Below are positions 14,398 through 22,614 of a stretch of DNA of 34,339 nt, piece by piece (positions within the stretch are counted from its first letter, which is position 1; each line of letters opens with the position of its first letter). The DNA is from Myxococcales bacterium. Lineage in GTDB: Bacteria > Myxococcota_A > Polyangia > Polyangiales > Polyangiaceae. Both the position numbers and the translations under genes were made by a program. The notes under the pieces were generated by a model. That model was given only the letters and a program-made list of their open reading frames with translations, was not told the origin of the DNA and made no database searches. Location of the stretch: the NCBI GenBank assembly GCA_012514535.1, contig JAAZAA010000331.1, positions 1 through 34,339 of the forward strand. Direction: 5' to 3'.

Positions 14398-15348
14398 ATG
14401 AGCTTCACGCCCCACCCGTTCACGCTTCGTCAGCTCCAATACGTCGTGGCGGTCGCGGAGCACCTGAGCTTTCGGCGCGCCGCGGAGCGGTGTCGTGTGT
14501 CTCAGCCGGCGCTCAGCGCGCAGCTGGCCCAGCTCGAAGAGGTCCTGGGTGTCCAGCTGTTCGAGCGCGACCGGCGGCGGGTGATCGTCACGGCCGTGGG
14601 CAAGGATCTGACGGCACGCGCGCGGCTGATCTTGCGAGCCAGTGACGATCTCGCGGAAGCCGCGCGGAGCGCGAACGACCCGCTCGGGGGGACGCTGCGT
14701 ATCGGCGTCATCCCGACCATCTCGCCGTACCTGCTCCCTTGCGTGGCCCCCGCGCTCCGCGAGGACTACCCGCGGCTCGGGCTCCTGTGGACGGAGGACA
14801 AGACGGAGGTGTTGGTCGAGAGCCTGGAGTCGGGCGTCCTCGACGCCGCCGTGCTCGCGCTGGAGGCGGAGATCGGCGATCTCGACTGGGAGGAGCTGGC
14901 CCAGGACCCATTCGTGCTCGTCACCGGCGCGGAGGACCCGCTCGGACGGAAGCGGACTCCCGTGACGCTCGGGGAGCTCCGCGATCGGAGCGTCTTGCTC
15001 CTGGACGACGGGCACTGTCTGCGGGAGCAGGCGCTGGCGTTCTGCACGAGCGCCAAGACGCGCGAGCTCGAATTTCGCGCCACCAGCCTGTCCACGCTGA
15101 CCCAGATGGTGGCGGGCGGCGCTGGGGTGACGCTCCTCCCGGAGCTGGCCCTCTCGACCGAGCTCCGGCGGGCGGATCTCCGCGTGCGTCCTCTGGCCGC
15201 TCCGGTTCCCTCTCGGACGATCGCGTTGGCGTGGCGTCGGAGCTCGCCCCTGGCCGCCCCGCTCCGCCAGCTCGCCGCGACGTTGCGTCGCGCCTACCCG
15301 GAGGGGGACGGCGCGACGGGCCCCAAGCGGGCGAAACGCGGGCGCTGA
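14398..15348 (+). CDS. oxyR: Peroxide-sensing LysR-family regulator OxyR
   Basis: A 316-residue LysR protein with an N-terminal winged helix (FTLRQLQYVVAVAEHLSF, RRAAERCRVSQPALSAQL, FERDRRRV) and a substrate-binding-type sensor domain. The sensor has LLDDGHCLREQALAFC, with Cys207 and Cys216 separated by eight residues. This is the redox switch of OxyR (E. coli Cys199 and Cys208), which forms a disulfide on exposure to hydrogen peroxide and then activates ahpC-type genes. The ATG at 14398 is preceded by GGGG. It is divergent from ahpC-ahpD and has an OxyR-like palindrome at its start. The C-terminal extension after about residue 300 is basic. Assignment is firm from the cysteines and context. 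Confidence 0.95.
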   Translation: MSFTPHPFTLRQLQYVVAVAEHLSFRRAAERCRVSQPALSAQLAQLEEVLGVQLFERDRRRVIVTAVGKDLTARARLILRASDDLAEAARSANDPLGGTLRIGVIPTISPYLLPCVAPALREDYPRLGLLWTEDKTEVLVESLESGVLDAAVLALEAEIGDLDWEELAQDPFVLVTGAEDPLGRKRTPVTLGELRDRSVLLLDDGHCLREQALAFCTSAKTRELEFRATSLSTLTQMVAGGAGVTLLPELALSTELRRADLRVRPLAAPVPSRTIALAWRRSSPLAAPLRQLAATLRRAYPEGDGATGPKRAKRGR

Positions 15349-15389
15349 GGTCTCCCTGGGCAGGCGAATCGTGGTAGGGAGGCCCTGCC

Positions 15390-16130
15390 ATGAGCGCCCA
15401 CCTGACGAAGGTCATCGTAGTCGGGGCGTCCTCCGGAATCGGGGAGGCCCTCGCCAAGCAGCTCGCCCTGGAGGGCGCGGAGGTCGCCATCGTCGCCCGC
15501 CGTGAAGGAGAGCTCAGACGGGTCGCCGCGTCGGCGCCCGAGCGCATCCGCACCTACGTGCACGACGTCGCGTGCGTGGACGAAGTGCCGGCCTTGTTCG
15601 ATCGCATCGTCGAGGAGCTGGGGGGGCTCGACACGGTCGTCTACGCGGCGGGGGTCATGCCCAACGTGGAGGAGGGCGAGTACAACTTCGACAAGGACCG
15701 CAGCATGATGGTCGTCAACGTGGTGGCCGCCATGGCCTGGCTGAATCTGGCTGCCGCGCGCTTCGAGGCCGCCCGGAGCGGCACCATCATCGGCATCTCG
15801 AGCATCGCTGGCGAGCGCGGGCGGCGTGGCAACCCCGGCTACTGCACGTCGAAGGCCGCGCTGTCGACGTACCTCGAGTCCCTGCGCAACCGCTGCTCGC
15901 GCTACGGCGTCAACGTGGTCACGATCAAGCCAGGCTTCGTGGACACGGCGATGACACGGGGTAAACCAGGGCTGTTCTGGCTCATCTCCGCCGAGCAGGC
16001 GGCGCGCGCGGCGCTACGGTTGGCGCGGCGCGGTCGGAGCGCCAGCGGCTTCGTCCCGGCGCGCTGGGCCCTCGTGGCCTTCGTGGTGCGCCTGTTGCCC
16101 TCCTTCATCTTCCGGAGACTCAATTTCTGA
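15390..16130 (+). CDS. DprE2-like short-chain dehydrogenase (2-keto sugar reductase)
   Basis: A 246-residue SDR with GASSGIG at the NAD(P) loop, catalytic Y-C-T-S-K (in GYCTSKAAL) and a Ser in GISSIAGERGRR. The latter, together with the hydrophobic-basic C-terminus LLPSFIFRRLNF, parallels mycobacterial DprE2 (SSAAGERVRR and IPRSIFRKLPI). DprE2 reduces the keto intermediate made by DprE1 to convert decaprenylphosphoryl ribose to arabinose. Here the next gene is DprE1-like and starts on the last base of this stop (TGATG), so the two probably form an epimerase pair. The polyprenyl-sugar substrate is inferred. ATG 15390 has GGGAGG 7 bases upstream; this ribosome site lies in the loop of a small GGCAGG/CCTGCC stem. 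Confidence 0.82.
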   Translation: MSAHLTKVIVVGASSGIGEALAKQLALEGAEVAIVARREGELRRVAASAPERIRTYVHDVACVDEVPALFDRIVEELGGLDTVVYAAGVMPNVEEGEYNFDKDRSMMVVNVVAAMAWLNLAAARFEAARSGTIIGISSIAGERGRRGNPGYCTSKAALSTYLESLRNRCSRYGVNVVTIKPGFVDTAMTRGKPGLFWLISAEQAARAALRLARRGRSASGFVPARWALVAFVVRLLPSFIFRRLNF

Positions 16131-18049
16131 TGGCGAACCGGCCCGACTTGCCCCGACCCGTCCCACCGCCGAGGGTCTCGTCGCGACCACCTCCTCCGCC
16201 GAAGGCCCCGTCGCGGACTCCTCCTCCGCCGCCGCGCGGATCCACCCTGGCGCCGGGGAGCCTGCCGCCTCCGCCCGTTCCGAGGGCGGTGCCGAGCCTC
16301 GGATCGCCCACTCACGTCGTCCCCGACACCGCCGCTGCCTCGCTGAACGGCGACGTGCCGAGCGGGGAGACCGCCGGGGGACCTCGACCGGCGGCGGCGG
16401 CTCCGCTCGGAGGTCTGCCTTTGCCTCCGCTGGCGGCCCCCGTCGATCCGGTGGCGCTCCGGACAGCGTCGTCCGAGCAGCCCTCGGAACTGGCAGTGCC
16501 GCCGGAGCAGACCACGACTTCCGATGAGGGGTCGCCCACGAACGCCAACGCGGCCGCTGCGTTGGTCCCGAGCTCGTCGACCCTGCGCACCCACGCACCC
16601 CGACGTGTGCTCGACGGTTTTGGACGAGCGGTGCTCGGGGCTTGCCGGTTCGCGGAGCCTCGGAGCGTGGAGGAGCTCGCGGAGGTCCTCGAGCGGGCGC
16701 GGCAGGAGGGCCTCCAGGTGGCGTTCCGCGGCGCGGGGCGGAGCTATGGGGACGCTTCTTTGCACCGCGACGGGCTCGTCGTGGACGCGACGCGGCTGCG
16801 GCGGGTGTTGCGTTGGGATCCGGAACACGGGGAGTTCGATGCCGAGCCGGGGGTGACGATCGAGGGCCTGTGGCGTCGCACGATCGAGGACGGCTACTGG
16901 CCCACGGTGGTCCCGGGGACGATGCGTCCGACCCTGGGCGGCTGCGTGGCGATGAACGTCCACGGCAAGAACAACTTCCGCGTCGGTCCCTTCGGCGACC
17001 ACGTGGTTGATTTCGATCTGCTCACCGCCCGCGGCGAGCTGTTGCGGTGCAGCCGCGAGGAGAACCCGGAGATCTTCCACGCCGTCATCGGCGGGATGGG
17101 CCTCCTCGGGGCGCTCACGCGGGTCAAGGTGAGGCTGAAGAAGGTCCACAGCGGTCGGCTTCGGGTGACCTCGCTCACCGGTCGCAACCTGGACGAGACC
17201 TTCGATCTCTTCGAACGGCGTTTGCCCGAGAGCGACTACCTCGTGGGCTGGGTCGACTGTTTCAGCGGCGGTGCTGGGCTCGGGCGAGGAGTGCTCCACG
17301 CGGCGGACTACCTCGAACCGGGGGAAGATCCCGAGGGAGAGGAGACGCTGCACGTGGAGCGCCAAGGGCTCCCGCCGCGCATCCTGGGCCTCCCGCGGTC
17401 CGAGCTCTGGCGCTTCATGCGCCTGGGGACCCACAACCCTGGGGTGCGGCTCGTCAACTGGCTGAAGTACCACTCGTCACGGCCCGCTCACGGCAAGTCG
17501 TTCCTGCAGAGCCACGTCGCGTTCGCCTTCCTCCTCGACTACGTGCCCAACTGGCGGCTCGCTTATGGGCGCGGGGGCTTCATCCAGTATCAGGTCTTCG
17601 TGCCCCACGCGGGCGCCAGGGAGTGTCTCCGCGACGTGTTGGCTCTGTGCCAGCGAGCAGGTCAGCCATCGTACCTGGGCGTGCTGAAGCGCCATCGCCC
17701 CGATCCGTTCCTCATGACGCACGCCCTCGACGGCTGGTCTCTGGCCCTCGATTTCCCGGTCTCCCCCGGGAAGCGTGACGAGCTCTGGGCGCTCACGGAG
17801 CGACTGACCGAGCGGGTGCTCGAAGCGGGCGGCAAGTTCTACTTCGCCAAGGACGCGGTCCTGCGCCCGGCGGACGTGGAGCGCGCCTATGGTCACGAGA
17901 CCCTGGCGAGCTTCTTTGCTCTCAAGCAGCGCCTCGATCCCGAAGGGTTGTTCGGCTCTGCCCTCGCGGAGCGGGTGTTCTCGTCCGCTGCGTCGTCCCC
18001 TTCGGGAGCGCCAGGGGCACTTCCAGGAGTCGTCGGCGAGCCGTCATGA
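16130..18049 (+). CDS. DprE1-like FAD-linked oxidase with Pro-rich N-terminal extension
   Basis: A 639-residue protein. Residues 1 to about 147 are Pro/Ala/Ser-rich, disordered and unusual. From 148 on it is a PP-loop (VAO-type) flavoprotein aligning with DprE1. GAGRSYGD is the FAD loop, GGCVAMNVHGKNN (His278) matches the mycobacterial HGKN segment with His132, and YGRGGFIQYQVFVP matches YGPAGFLQYQFVIP. FYFAKD supplies Lys574 (Lys418 in M. tuberculosis). The residue equivalent to Cys387, where benzothiazinones bind covalently, is Ala539 (GWSLALDF). DprE1 oxidises the 2-OH of decaprenylphosphoryl ribose. The ATG overlaps the DprE2-like stop by one base and the MarR gene start overlaps its stop by four, so all three are co-translated. 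No internal Met lies in the extension, which supports the long form. Confidence 0.85.
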   Translation: MANRPDLPRPVPPPRVSSRPPPPPKAPSRTPPPPPRGSTLAPGSLPPPPVPRAVPSLGSPTHVVPDTAAASLNGDVPSGETAGGPRPAAAAPLGGLPLPPLAAPVDPVALRTASSEQPSELAVPPEQTTTSDEGSPTNANAAAALVPSSSTLRTHAPRRVLDGFGRAVLGACRFAEPRSVEELAEVLERARQEGLQVAFRGAGRSYGDASLHRDGLVVDATRLRRVLRWDPEHGEFDAEPGVTIEGLWRRTIEDGYWPTVVPGTMRPTLGGCVAMNVHGKNNFRVGPFGDHVVDFDLLTARGELLRCSREENPEIFHAVIGGMGLLGALTRVKVRLKKVHSGRLRVTSLTGRNLDETFDLFERRLPESDYLVGWVDCFSGGAGLGRGVLHAADYLEPGEDPEGEETLHVERQGLPPRILGLPRSELWRFMRLGTHNPGVRLVNWLKYHSSRPAHGKSFLQSHVAFAFLLDYVPNWRLAYGRGGFIQYQVFVPHAGARECLRDVLALCQRAGQPSYLGVLKRHRPDPFLMTHALDGWSLALDFPVSPGKRDELWALTERLTERVLEAGGKFYFAKDAVLRPADVERAYGHETLASFFALKQRLDPEGLFGSALAERVFSSAASSPSGAPGALPGVVGEPS

Positions 18050-18591
18050 GCGTCGACAGGCCCACTCGCGGGAGCAACGAACGCGCCGAGCGCGATGGAG
18101 AGCTCGCCCACGAGGTGCTCCGGTCGATCCGACAGATCGTGCGGCGCATCTCCGAGCACTCGAAGTACTTGGGGCGGGAGGTGGGGCTCACCGTCCCCCA
18201 GCTGATGGTGCTGAAGACCATCGGGGAGCTGGAGTCGCAGGACGTGGACATCACGGTCGCCCTCGTGAGCGCGCGGGTGCAGCTGTCGCCCGCGACGGTC
18301 TCGCGCATCCTGGATCGGTTGGTGAAGGCGGATCTGGTGATCCGGGAGCGGGGGAAGCGCGATCGCCGTCGTGTGAAACTCGCGCTGACCCCCGCCGGGT
18401 ACGAGCGCTTTCAGACGTTGCCCACGCCGCTCCAGGAGCGCTTCGTGAAGCGGCTCTCGTCGCTCAGCCAGCAGGAGCGGGTGGCCCTGTTGACCGCGCT
18501 GCGTCGCACGGCGGAGCTGATGGATGCCACTGAGATCGACGCCTCGCCGATCTTGGCGCCGGGCGAGGACGTCAAAGCCGACGTCCTGTGA
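18046..18591 (+). CDS. MarR-family regulator, CosR/EctR type
   Basis: A 181-residue MarR protein: dimerisation helices, then a winged helix with VALVSARVQLSPATVSRIL and the wing KRDRRRVKLALTPAG. The C-terminal tail MDATEIDASPILAPGED resembles the tail of CosR/EctR1, the repressors of ectoine biosynthesis (typically ...D-A-A-P-I/V-L-T). The ectoine operon lies convergently downstream, with 12 bases between stop codons. The ATG overlaps the DprE1-like stop (ATGA). Likely targets are the tandem palindromes in the ectA promoter. Assignment as the ectoine regulator rests on the tail and the neighbourhood; the domain is certain. Confidence 0.85.
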   Translation: MSVDRPTRGSNERAERDGELAHEVLRSIRQIVRRISEHSKYLGREVGLTVPQLMVLKTIGELESQDVDITVALVSARVQLSPATVSRILDRLVKADLVIRERGKRDRRRVKLALTPAGYERFQTLPTPLQERFVKRLSSLSQQERVALLTALRRTAELMDATEIDASPILAPGEDVKADVL

Positions 18592-18607
18592 GGCCGCGCG
18601 CCCTCAC
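18588..18607. terminator. Small shared hairpin between convergent stops
   Basis: GTGAGG and CCTCAC (6-bp arms, 8-base CG-rich loop) contain the TGA stops of the MarR gene on one strand and of the symporter on the other. No T-tract; a weak bidirectional terminator at best. Confidence 0.3.
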
Positions 18608-20136
18608 GGACCTCCCGCGGCGCGCTCGGGGTCCGGCGGCGCGGGGCGGGCGCGTTCAGCGGCCGACATTTGCCGGCCCGTCGTCTGCCCCACAGCCGGA
18701 GGGGAGCGGCGCCGGGCGAGCCCCGTGACGCCGCGGAAAACCGCATAGAAAGCGAAGGGGGCCACGAACCCGGGGAGCAGCTTGAACACGTCGTCGGCCC
18801 AGGGGCCGTGCTCCCAGGCGAACACGGTGGTCAGACCCGCGCCCATCATCACGAGTGCCCAGCTCGTCGGGACGTAGTGACCGAAGACGCGGAGGAGCAG
18901 CAGCGGGCCGAGCGTGGCGCCGAGCGCCGACCAGGCCGAGAGCACGAGCTGGAAGACGCCTTCTCCCGCGGAGAGCGCCACGAACAGGGCGAAGCTCGTG
19001 ACCCCGAGGGTAGCGAGCTTCGACGCGCGGTAGGACTGGCTCCAGCGGGGCACGATGTCCTGGGTGACCGCGGCGGAGCACGAGAGGATCTGGGAGTCCG
19101 CCGTCGACATGGTGGCGGAGAAGATGCCCGCCAGCAGCAGCCCGACGAGCACGCTGGGTAACAGCTCGAGGCCCAGGCGCGGCAAGGCGTGCTCCGCTGG
19201 ATCGGCGAGCCCCTGCACCGCCGTCTCCGTCAAGAGCTCCGGCAGGAGCACGCGCGCGTAGAGGCCCACCAGCACGGCCGAGGCGCTGAAGAGCACGAAC
19301 CACACGAGGTAGACCCTGCGCGCGCGGGGGATCCCTCCGGCGCTGCTGATGGCCATGGTGCGGATGAGGATGTGGGGCTGCCCGACCGCGCCGAAGCCGC
19401 CCGCGACGAAGCCGAGACAGTACACCCCGAAGCCCCAGGCGAGCCCGCTGGGAATCCACTCGACCAGGGTGGGATCCTGCTCCGCCAGGCCCCGCATCAG
19501 CGTGGCGGGGCTGCCCGCGTGGTGCATGGCGTAGCCGAGCAACACGGCCATCGACACCAGCATCACGATCGCCTGGGCCGCGTCCGTCCAGATGGAGGCG
19601 CGCAAGCCACCGGAGAAGCAATAGACGATCACGATCACGGCGCCGATGACGACGCCGATCCACGGCTCCCAGCCGAACAGCGCGTAGAGAGTGGTGCTCC
19701 CGGCCTTGAGCTGTGCGGCCGCATAGCCTCCCAGGAAGATCAACGTGAGCAGCCCCGTCGCGCCGCGAACGCCCAGCTGCACGCGCCCGTCTCCCTGGGT
19801 CGCCAGGAGCGCGGGCACGGAAGCCACCCGCAAGTCCCCGGAGACCTTGCGCACGCGCTGGTGGACCCACAGCCAGGCGATCACGTCCCCGACGATCCAG
19901 CCCGCCTGGAGCCACACCGCCTCCGTGCCGAAGCGGTAAGCGAACCCGATCAGCCCCACGAACATGAAGCCGCTGTTGTTGGTGGCGACGGCGGAGAGGG
20001 CCGTCAGCCACGGGCTCACGTTCCGGCTGGCGACCAGGTAGTCATCGGTCGTCTTCGTACGTTGACGAACCGCCAGGGCGCCGATGCACGTGAAGACGAG
20101 CAGGCAGGCCGCGAAGGTGAGGACGGCGACGAGCAC
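18604..20136 (-). CDS. Sodium/solute symporter (SSS family), probable compatible-solute importer
   Basis: A 510-residue membrane protein with about 12-13 hydrophobic helices and SSS hallmarks. It has TTDDYLVASRNVSPWLTALS near the N-terminus, SGGLRASIWTDAAQAIVML, GQPHILIRTMA, and SATMSTADSQIL corresponding to the PutP sodium-site helix. Members import proline, pantothenate, acetate and similar solutes with sodium. It lies 70 bases after ectC in the same direction, so uptake of ectoine, proline or another osmoprotectant is the natural reading. The start is a GTG at 20136 without a clear ribosome site; translation may depend on readthrough from ectC. The C-terminal 40 residues are Arg/Pro-rich and probably cytoplasmic. 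Confidence 0.9.
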   Translation of the reverse strand: MLVAVLTFAACLLVFTCIGALAVRQRTKTTDDYLVASRNVSPWLTALSAVATNNSGFMFVGLIGFAYRFGTEAVWLQAGWIVGDVIAWLWVHQRVRKVSGDLRVASVPALLATQGDGRVQLGVRGATGLLTLIFLGGYAAAQLKAGSTTLYALFGWEPWIGVVIGAVIVIVYCFSGGLRASIWTDAAQAIVMLVSMAVLLGYAMHHAGSPATLMRGLAEQDPTLVEWIPSGLAWGFGVYCLGFVAGGFGAVGQPHILIRTMAISSAGGIPRARRVYLVWFVLFSASAVLVGLYARVLLPELLTETAVQGLADPAEHALPRLGLELLPSVLVGLLLAGIFSATMSTADSQILSCSAAVTQDIVPRWSQSYRASKLATLGVTSFALFVALSAGEGVFQLVLSAWSALGATLGPLLLLRVFGHYVPTSWALVMMGAGLTTVFAWEHGPWADDVFKLLPGFVAPFAFYAVFRGVTGLARRRSPPAVGQTTGRQMSAAERARPAPPDPERAAGGP

Positions 20137-20206
20137 GGGGAGGCCAAGAACGGGCGGTGCCGCGGCGAGCGGATCGGTGGGTCAGAAGCCCGGGGCCGCG
20201 AGGCGA

Positions 20207-20611
20207 TCAGGGAGTCGGCGTCGCCTCGGCGACCTCGAGGAGCGGATACCCTCGGGTGTCGTCGTGGACCTCCGGGCCCACCAGCGGAGGATTGAAGACG
20301 CAGACGAGCCGTAGCTCGGTCTCGGCGAGCAGGACGTGTTCGTCGTGCTGATCGAGGGCGTATACCGTCCCCGGCTCGATGCGGTACTCGGTGCCGTCCA
20401 TCGTGGTCACGCTGCCGCGCCCCTCGATGCAGTAGACCGCCTCGAGGTGGTTCCCGTAGCGCATGTGCGTGCGCGTGCCGGCGCCGATGATCGTGTCGTG
20501 GAGCGAGAACCCCATCTTGTCCCGTGCCAGCAAGAGTCGCCGGCTGGTCCAGGTGGGGCCGCTCACGACGCGGTCTTTTCCTTCGAGTTCGTCGAGTTTG
20601 CGTACGATCAT
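20207..20611 (-). CDS. ectC: Ectoine synthase EctC
   Basis: A 134-residue cupin that follows known EctC throughout. It begins MIVRKLDELEGKDRVV and continues with WTSRRLLLARDKMGFSLHDT, YGNHLEAVYCIEGRGSV, GTVYALDQHDEHVL and LRLVCVFNPPLVGPEVHD. The enzyme cyclises N-gamma-acetyl-diaminobutyrate to ectoine using an iron in the cupin barrel. Its ATG overlaps the ectB stop by four bases. No ectD hydroxylase or dedicated aspartokinase gene follows, so this cluster makes ectoine but not evidently hydroxyectoine. Confidence 0.98.
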   Translation of the reverse strand: MIVRKLDELEGKDRVVSGPTWTSRRLLLARDKMGFSLHDTIIGAGTRTHMRYGNHLEAVYCIEGRGSVTTMDGTEYRIEPGTVYALDQHDEHVLLAETELRLVCVFNPPLVGPEVHDDTRGYPLLEVAEATPTP

Positions 20612-21924
20612 GATGCGTTGACCTCCGTGGAGCGCGCGGGGGGCTGGCTGCGGGGGCGCTCCGTCTGCCGACGTGACTCGGCCAGCGTCGCGGCCACGGA
20701 AGCGCTCATGATCTCGAGCCCGCGGCTCAGCTGTTCATCACTGATGGTGAGAGGGGGGAGGACCTTCAAGACCTCGTCCCGCGGACCTGCCGTCTCGATG
20801 ACGAGGCCTCGCTCGAAGGCCTTGCGGGCAGCTCGACTCGCCAGCTCGGGGTCCTGGAAGAGCAGCCCCTGGATGAGCCCGCGCCCACGCACCTCGGCCG
20901 GGAACTGGGCAGCCAAGGCGCCGAGCGCGGCGCCCACGATGGTGGCCCGGCGATCCACGGCTCGGGTGAGCTCGTCGTCCGCCCAGTAGGTCTCGAGGGC
21001 AGCCGCGGCGGTGACGAAGGCGAGGTTGTGGCCGCGGAACGTCCCGTTGTGCTCGCCGGGCTTCCAGACGTCCAGCTCGGGGCGCATCAACACGACCGCG
21101 AGCGGGAGCCCGTACCCCGAGAGGGACTTGGAGAGGCACACGATGTCCGGCTTCAGGCCGGCGCGCTCGAAGCTGAAGAAGGGCCCCGTCCGTCCACACC
21201 CCACCTGGATGTCGTCGACGATGAGCAAGGCACCACAGCTCCGGGCGATGCGCTCGAGGCGGCGCAGCCAAGGGATGCTGCCGACGTTGACGCCGCCTTC
21301 GGCCTGGATCGTCTCCACGATCAGCGCCGCCGGCGCGTCGACTCCGCTCGAGGGATCGTCCAGCGCCTTCTCCAGGTAGTCGAGCGTGTCCACCGTCGGA
21401 CCGAGGTAGCCATCGAAGGGCATCCGCGTGACACCGGAGAGGGCGACGCCGGCGCCAGCGCGCTTCTCCCCGTTCCCCGTGGCCGCCAAGGCGCCGAGGG
21501 TCATGCCGTGGAAGGCGTTGGTGAAGGAGATGACGTTGCTGCGGCCGGTGACCTTGCGGGCGAGCTTGAGGCTCGCCTCGACAGCGTTGGCGCCGGTGGG
21601 CCCCGGGAACATCACCTTGTAATCCAGCTTGCGGGGTTTCAGGATCCGGGCCTCGAAGAGCTCCAGGAAGCGACACTTCGCGGAGGTGGTCATGTCGAGC
21701 CCGTGGGTGATCCCCGAGCCGGCGATGTACTCGATGAGCCGCTCCTTGAGGGTGGGATCGTTGTGCCCGTAGTTGAGGGTCCCAGCGCCGGCGAAGAAGT
21801 CGAGGTAGCTGCGTCCTCGCTCGTCGAACAGCTCGGCGCCTTGGGCGCGCTGGAACACGACAGGAAACGAGCGGCAGTAGCTGCGCACTTCGGATTCGAG
21901 CCGGTGGACGATTTCGTCGGTCAT
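20608..21924 (-). CDS. ectB: Diaminobutyrate--2-oxoglutarate aminotransferase EctB
   Basis: A 438-residue class III PLP aminotransferase. Motifs: FFAGAGTLNYGHNDP near residue 45, PTGANAVEASLKLAR, FTNAFHGMTLGALA, ALLIVDDIQVGCGRTG (Asp237, which pairs with the PLP ring nitrogen) and CLSKSLSGYGLPLA with Lys266 as the Schiff-base lysine. It makes L-2,4-diaminobutyrate from aspartate semialdehyde, the first committed step of ectoine synthesis. Start and stop overlap ectA and ectC by four bases each, so the three genes are translationally coupled. The C-terminal 25 residues are an Arg/Pro-rich extension. Confidence 0.97.
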   Translation of the reverse strand: MTDEIVHRLESEVRSYCRSFPVVFQRAQGAELFDERGRSYLDFFAGAGTLNYGHNDPTLKERLIEYIAGSGITHGLDMTTSAKCRFLELFEARILKPRKLDYKVMFPGPTGANAVEASLKLARKVTGRSNVISFTNAFHGMTLGALAATGNGEKRAGAGVALSGVTRMPFDGYLGPTVDTLDYLEKALDDPSSGVDAPAALIVETIQAEGGVNVGSIPWLRRLERIARSCGALLIVDDIQVGCGRTGPFFSFERAGLKPDIVCLSKSLSGYGLPLAVVLMRPELDVWKPGEHNGTFRGHNLAFVTAAAALETYWADDELTRAVDRRATIVGAALGALAAQFPAEVRGRGLIQGLLFQDPELASRAARKAFERGLVIETAGPRDEVLKVLPPLTISDEQLSRGLEIMSASVAATLAESRRQTERPRSQPPARSTEVNAS

Positions 21925-22451
21925 GCGTTTCGTCTCCTCAGGGGTCCAATGCGATACAGGGGTTCGTCCTCGTGGGGCGGCGCGCGCCCCTCGGGAGAGG
22001 GGAAATGGCGCTCCGTGAACCAGGGCAGGATCTCGCAGGGCGCGCCGAGCTCTCGCGCCACGCTCTGGAACAAGCGTGCCGACGCGGTGTTGCTCACCCC
22101 CACCGTTGCCTCCAGGTGAGTCGCGTCGGCCGCCGCCGGCCGCCGCAGGAGCTCGAGCAGGAGCCTGCGTCCGAGTCCCTGACCCTGGGCGCGCGGATGC
22201 ACGCCGATCTGCCAGACGAACACGGCCTCGGGTCGCGCGGGCGGACGATAGGCGGTCACGAAGGCGACGAGGTCTCCTTCGATGCCGTCCTCCTTCACCT
22301 CCGCGACGAGGCAGGTCTCGGAGAAGTCACGGCAAAGCAGCGCGTAGGCGTAGGCGCTGTTCGGCTCGAGCACTCCCGTCGCGCGGACGAGTTGCCACAA
22401 GGCGGGACCTTCGGTTGACGTCGGAGGTCGGAGTTCGAGGTGGTGATTCAC
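21921..22451 (-). CDS. ectA: Diaminobutyrate acetyltransferase EctA
   Basis: A 176-residue GNAT-fold enzyme with the EctA signature. LELRPPTSTEGPALWQLV is followed by LEPNSAYAYALLCRDFSETCLVA, VWQIGVHPRAQGQGLGRRLL (the acetyl-CoA loop Q-G-x-G-x-G/R) and VSNTASARLFQSVARELG. It acetylates diaminobutyrate at the gamma-amino group, the second step of ectoine synthesis. It is the first gene of the operon ectA-ectB-ectC-symporter. Its ATG at 22451 lies 12 bases downstream of two tandem palindromes that overlap the promoter, pointing to osmotically controlled repression. Confidence 0.96.
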   Translation of the reverse strand: MNHHLELRPPTSTEGPALWQLVRATGVLEPNSAYAYALLCRDFSETCLVAEVKEDGIEGDLVAFVTAYRPPARPEAVFVWQIGVHPRAQGQGLGRRLLLELLRRPAAADATHLEATVGVSNTASARLFQSVARELGAPCEILPWFTERHFPSPEGRAPPHEDEPLYRIGPLRRRNA

Positions 22452-22463
22452 AACAGGGAACAG

Positions 22464-22492
22464 ATTGCCTTCGCAATGATTGCTACAGCAAT
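22464..22492. promoter_or_regulatory. Tandem palindromic operators of the ectoine operon
   Basis: Two perfect 14-bp palindromes of the form ATTGC-N4-GCAAT (22464-22477 and 22479-22492) are separated by one base. They overlap the -10 element and the transcription start region of ectA. The symmetry and placement fit a MarR-type repressor, with the nearby CosR/EctR-like protein as the obvious candidate. Confidence 0.75.
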
Positions 22493-22516
22493 AGATGCAT
22501 CAGCAAAGGATGTCAA
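22488..22516 (-). promoter_or_regulatory. sigma70-type promoter of ectA
   Basis: On the minus strand a perfect -35 TTGACA (22516-22511) is followed by 17 bases and a -10-like TATTGC (22493-22488). Transcription would start near 22481, about 30 bases before the ectA ATG and inside the palindromes. Confidence 0.65.
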
Positions 22517-22614
22517 ACGGCCGGTCCGAGCCGATTTCGCCGGGATTTCATCGGGATCGCGCCCCCGCGCCGCCCGCGCGCGGGGTGAAACATGCTGGAA
22601 AATGACGTTCGAAC

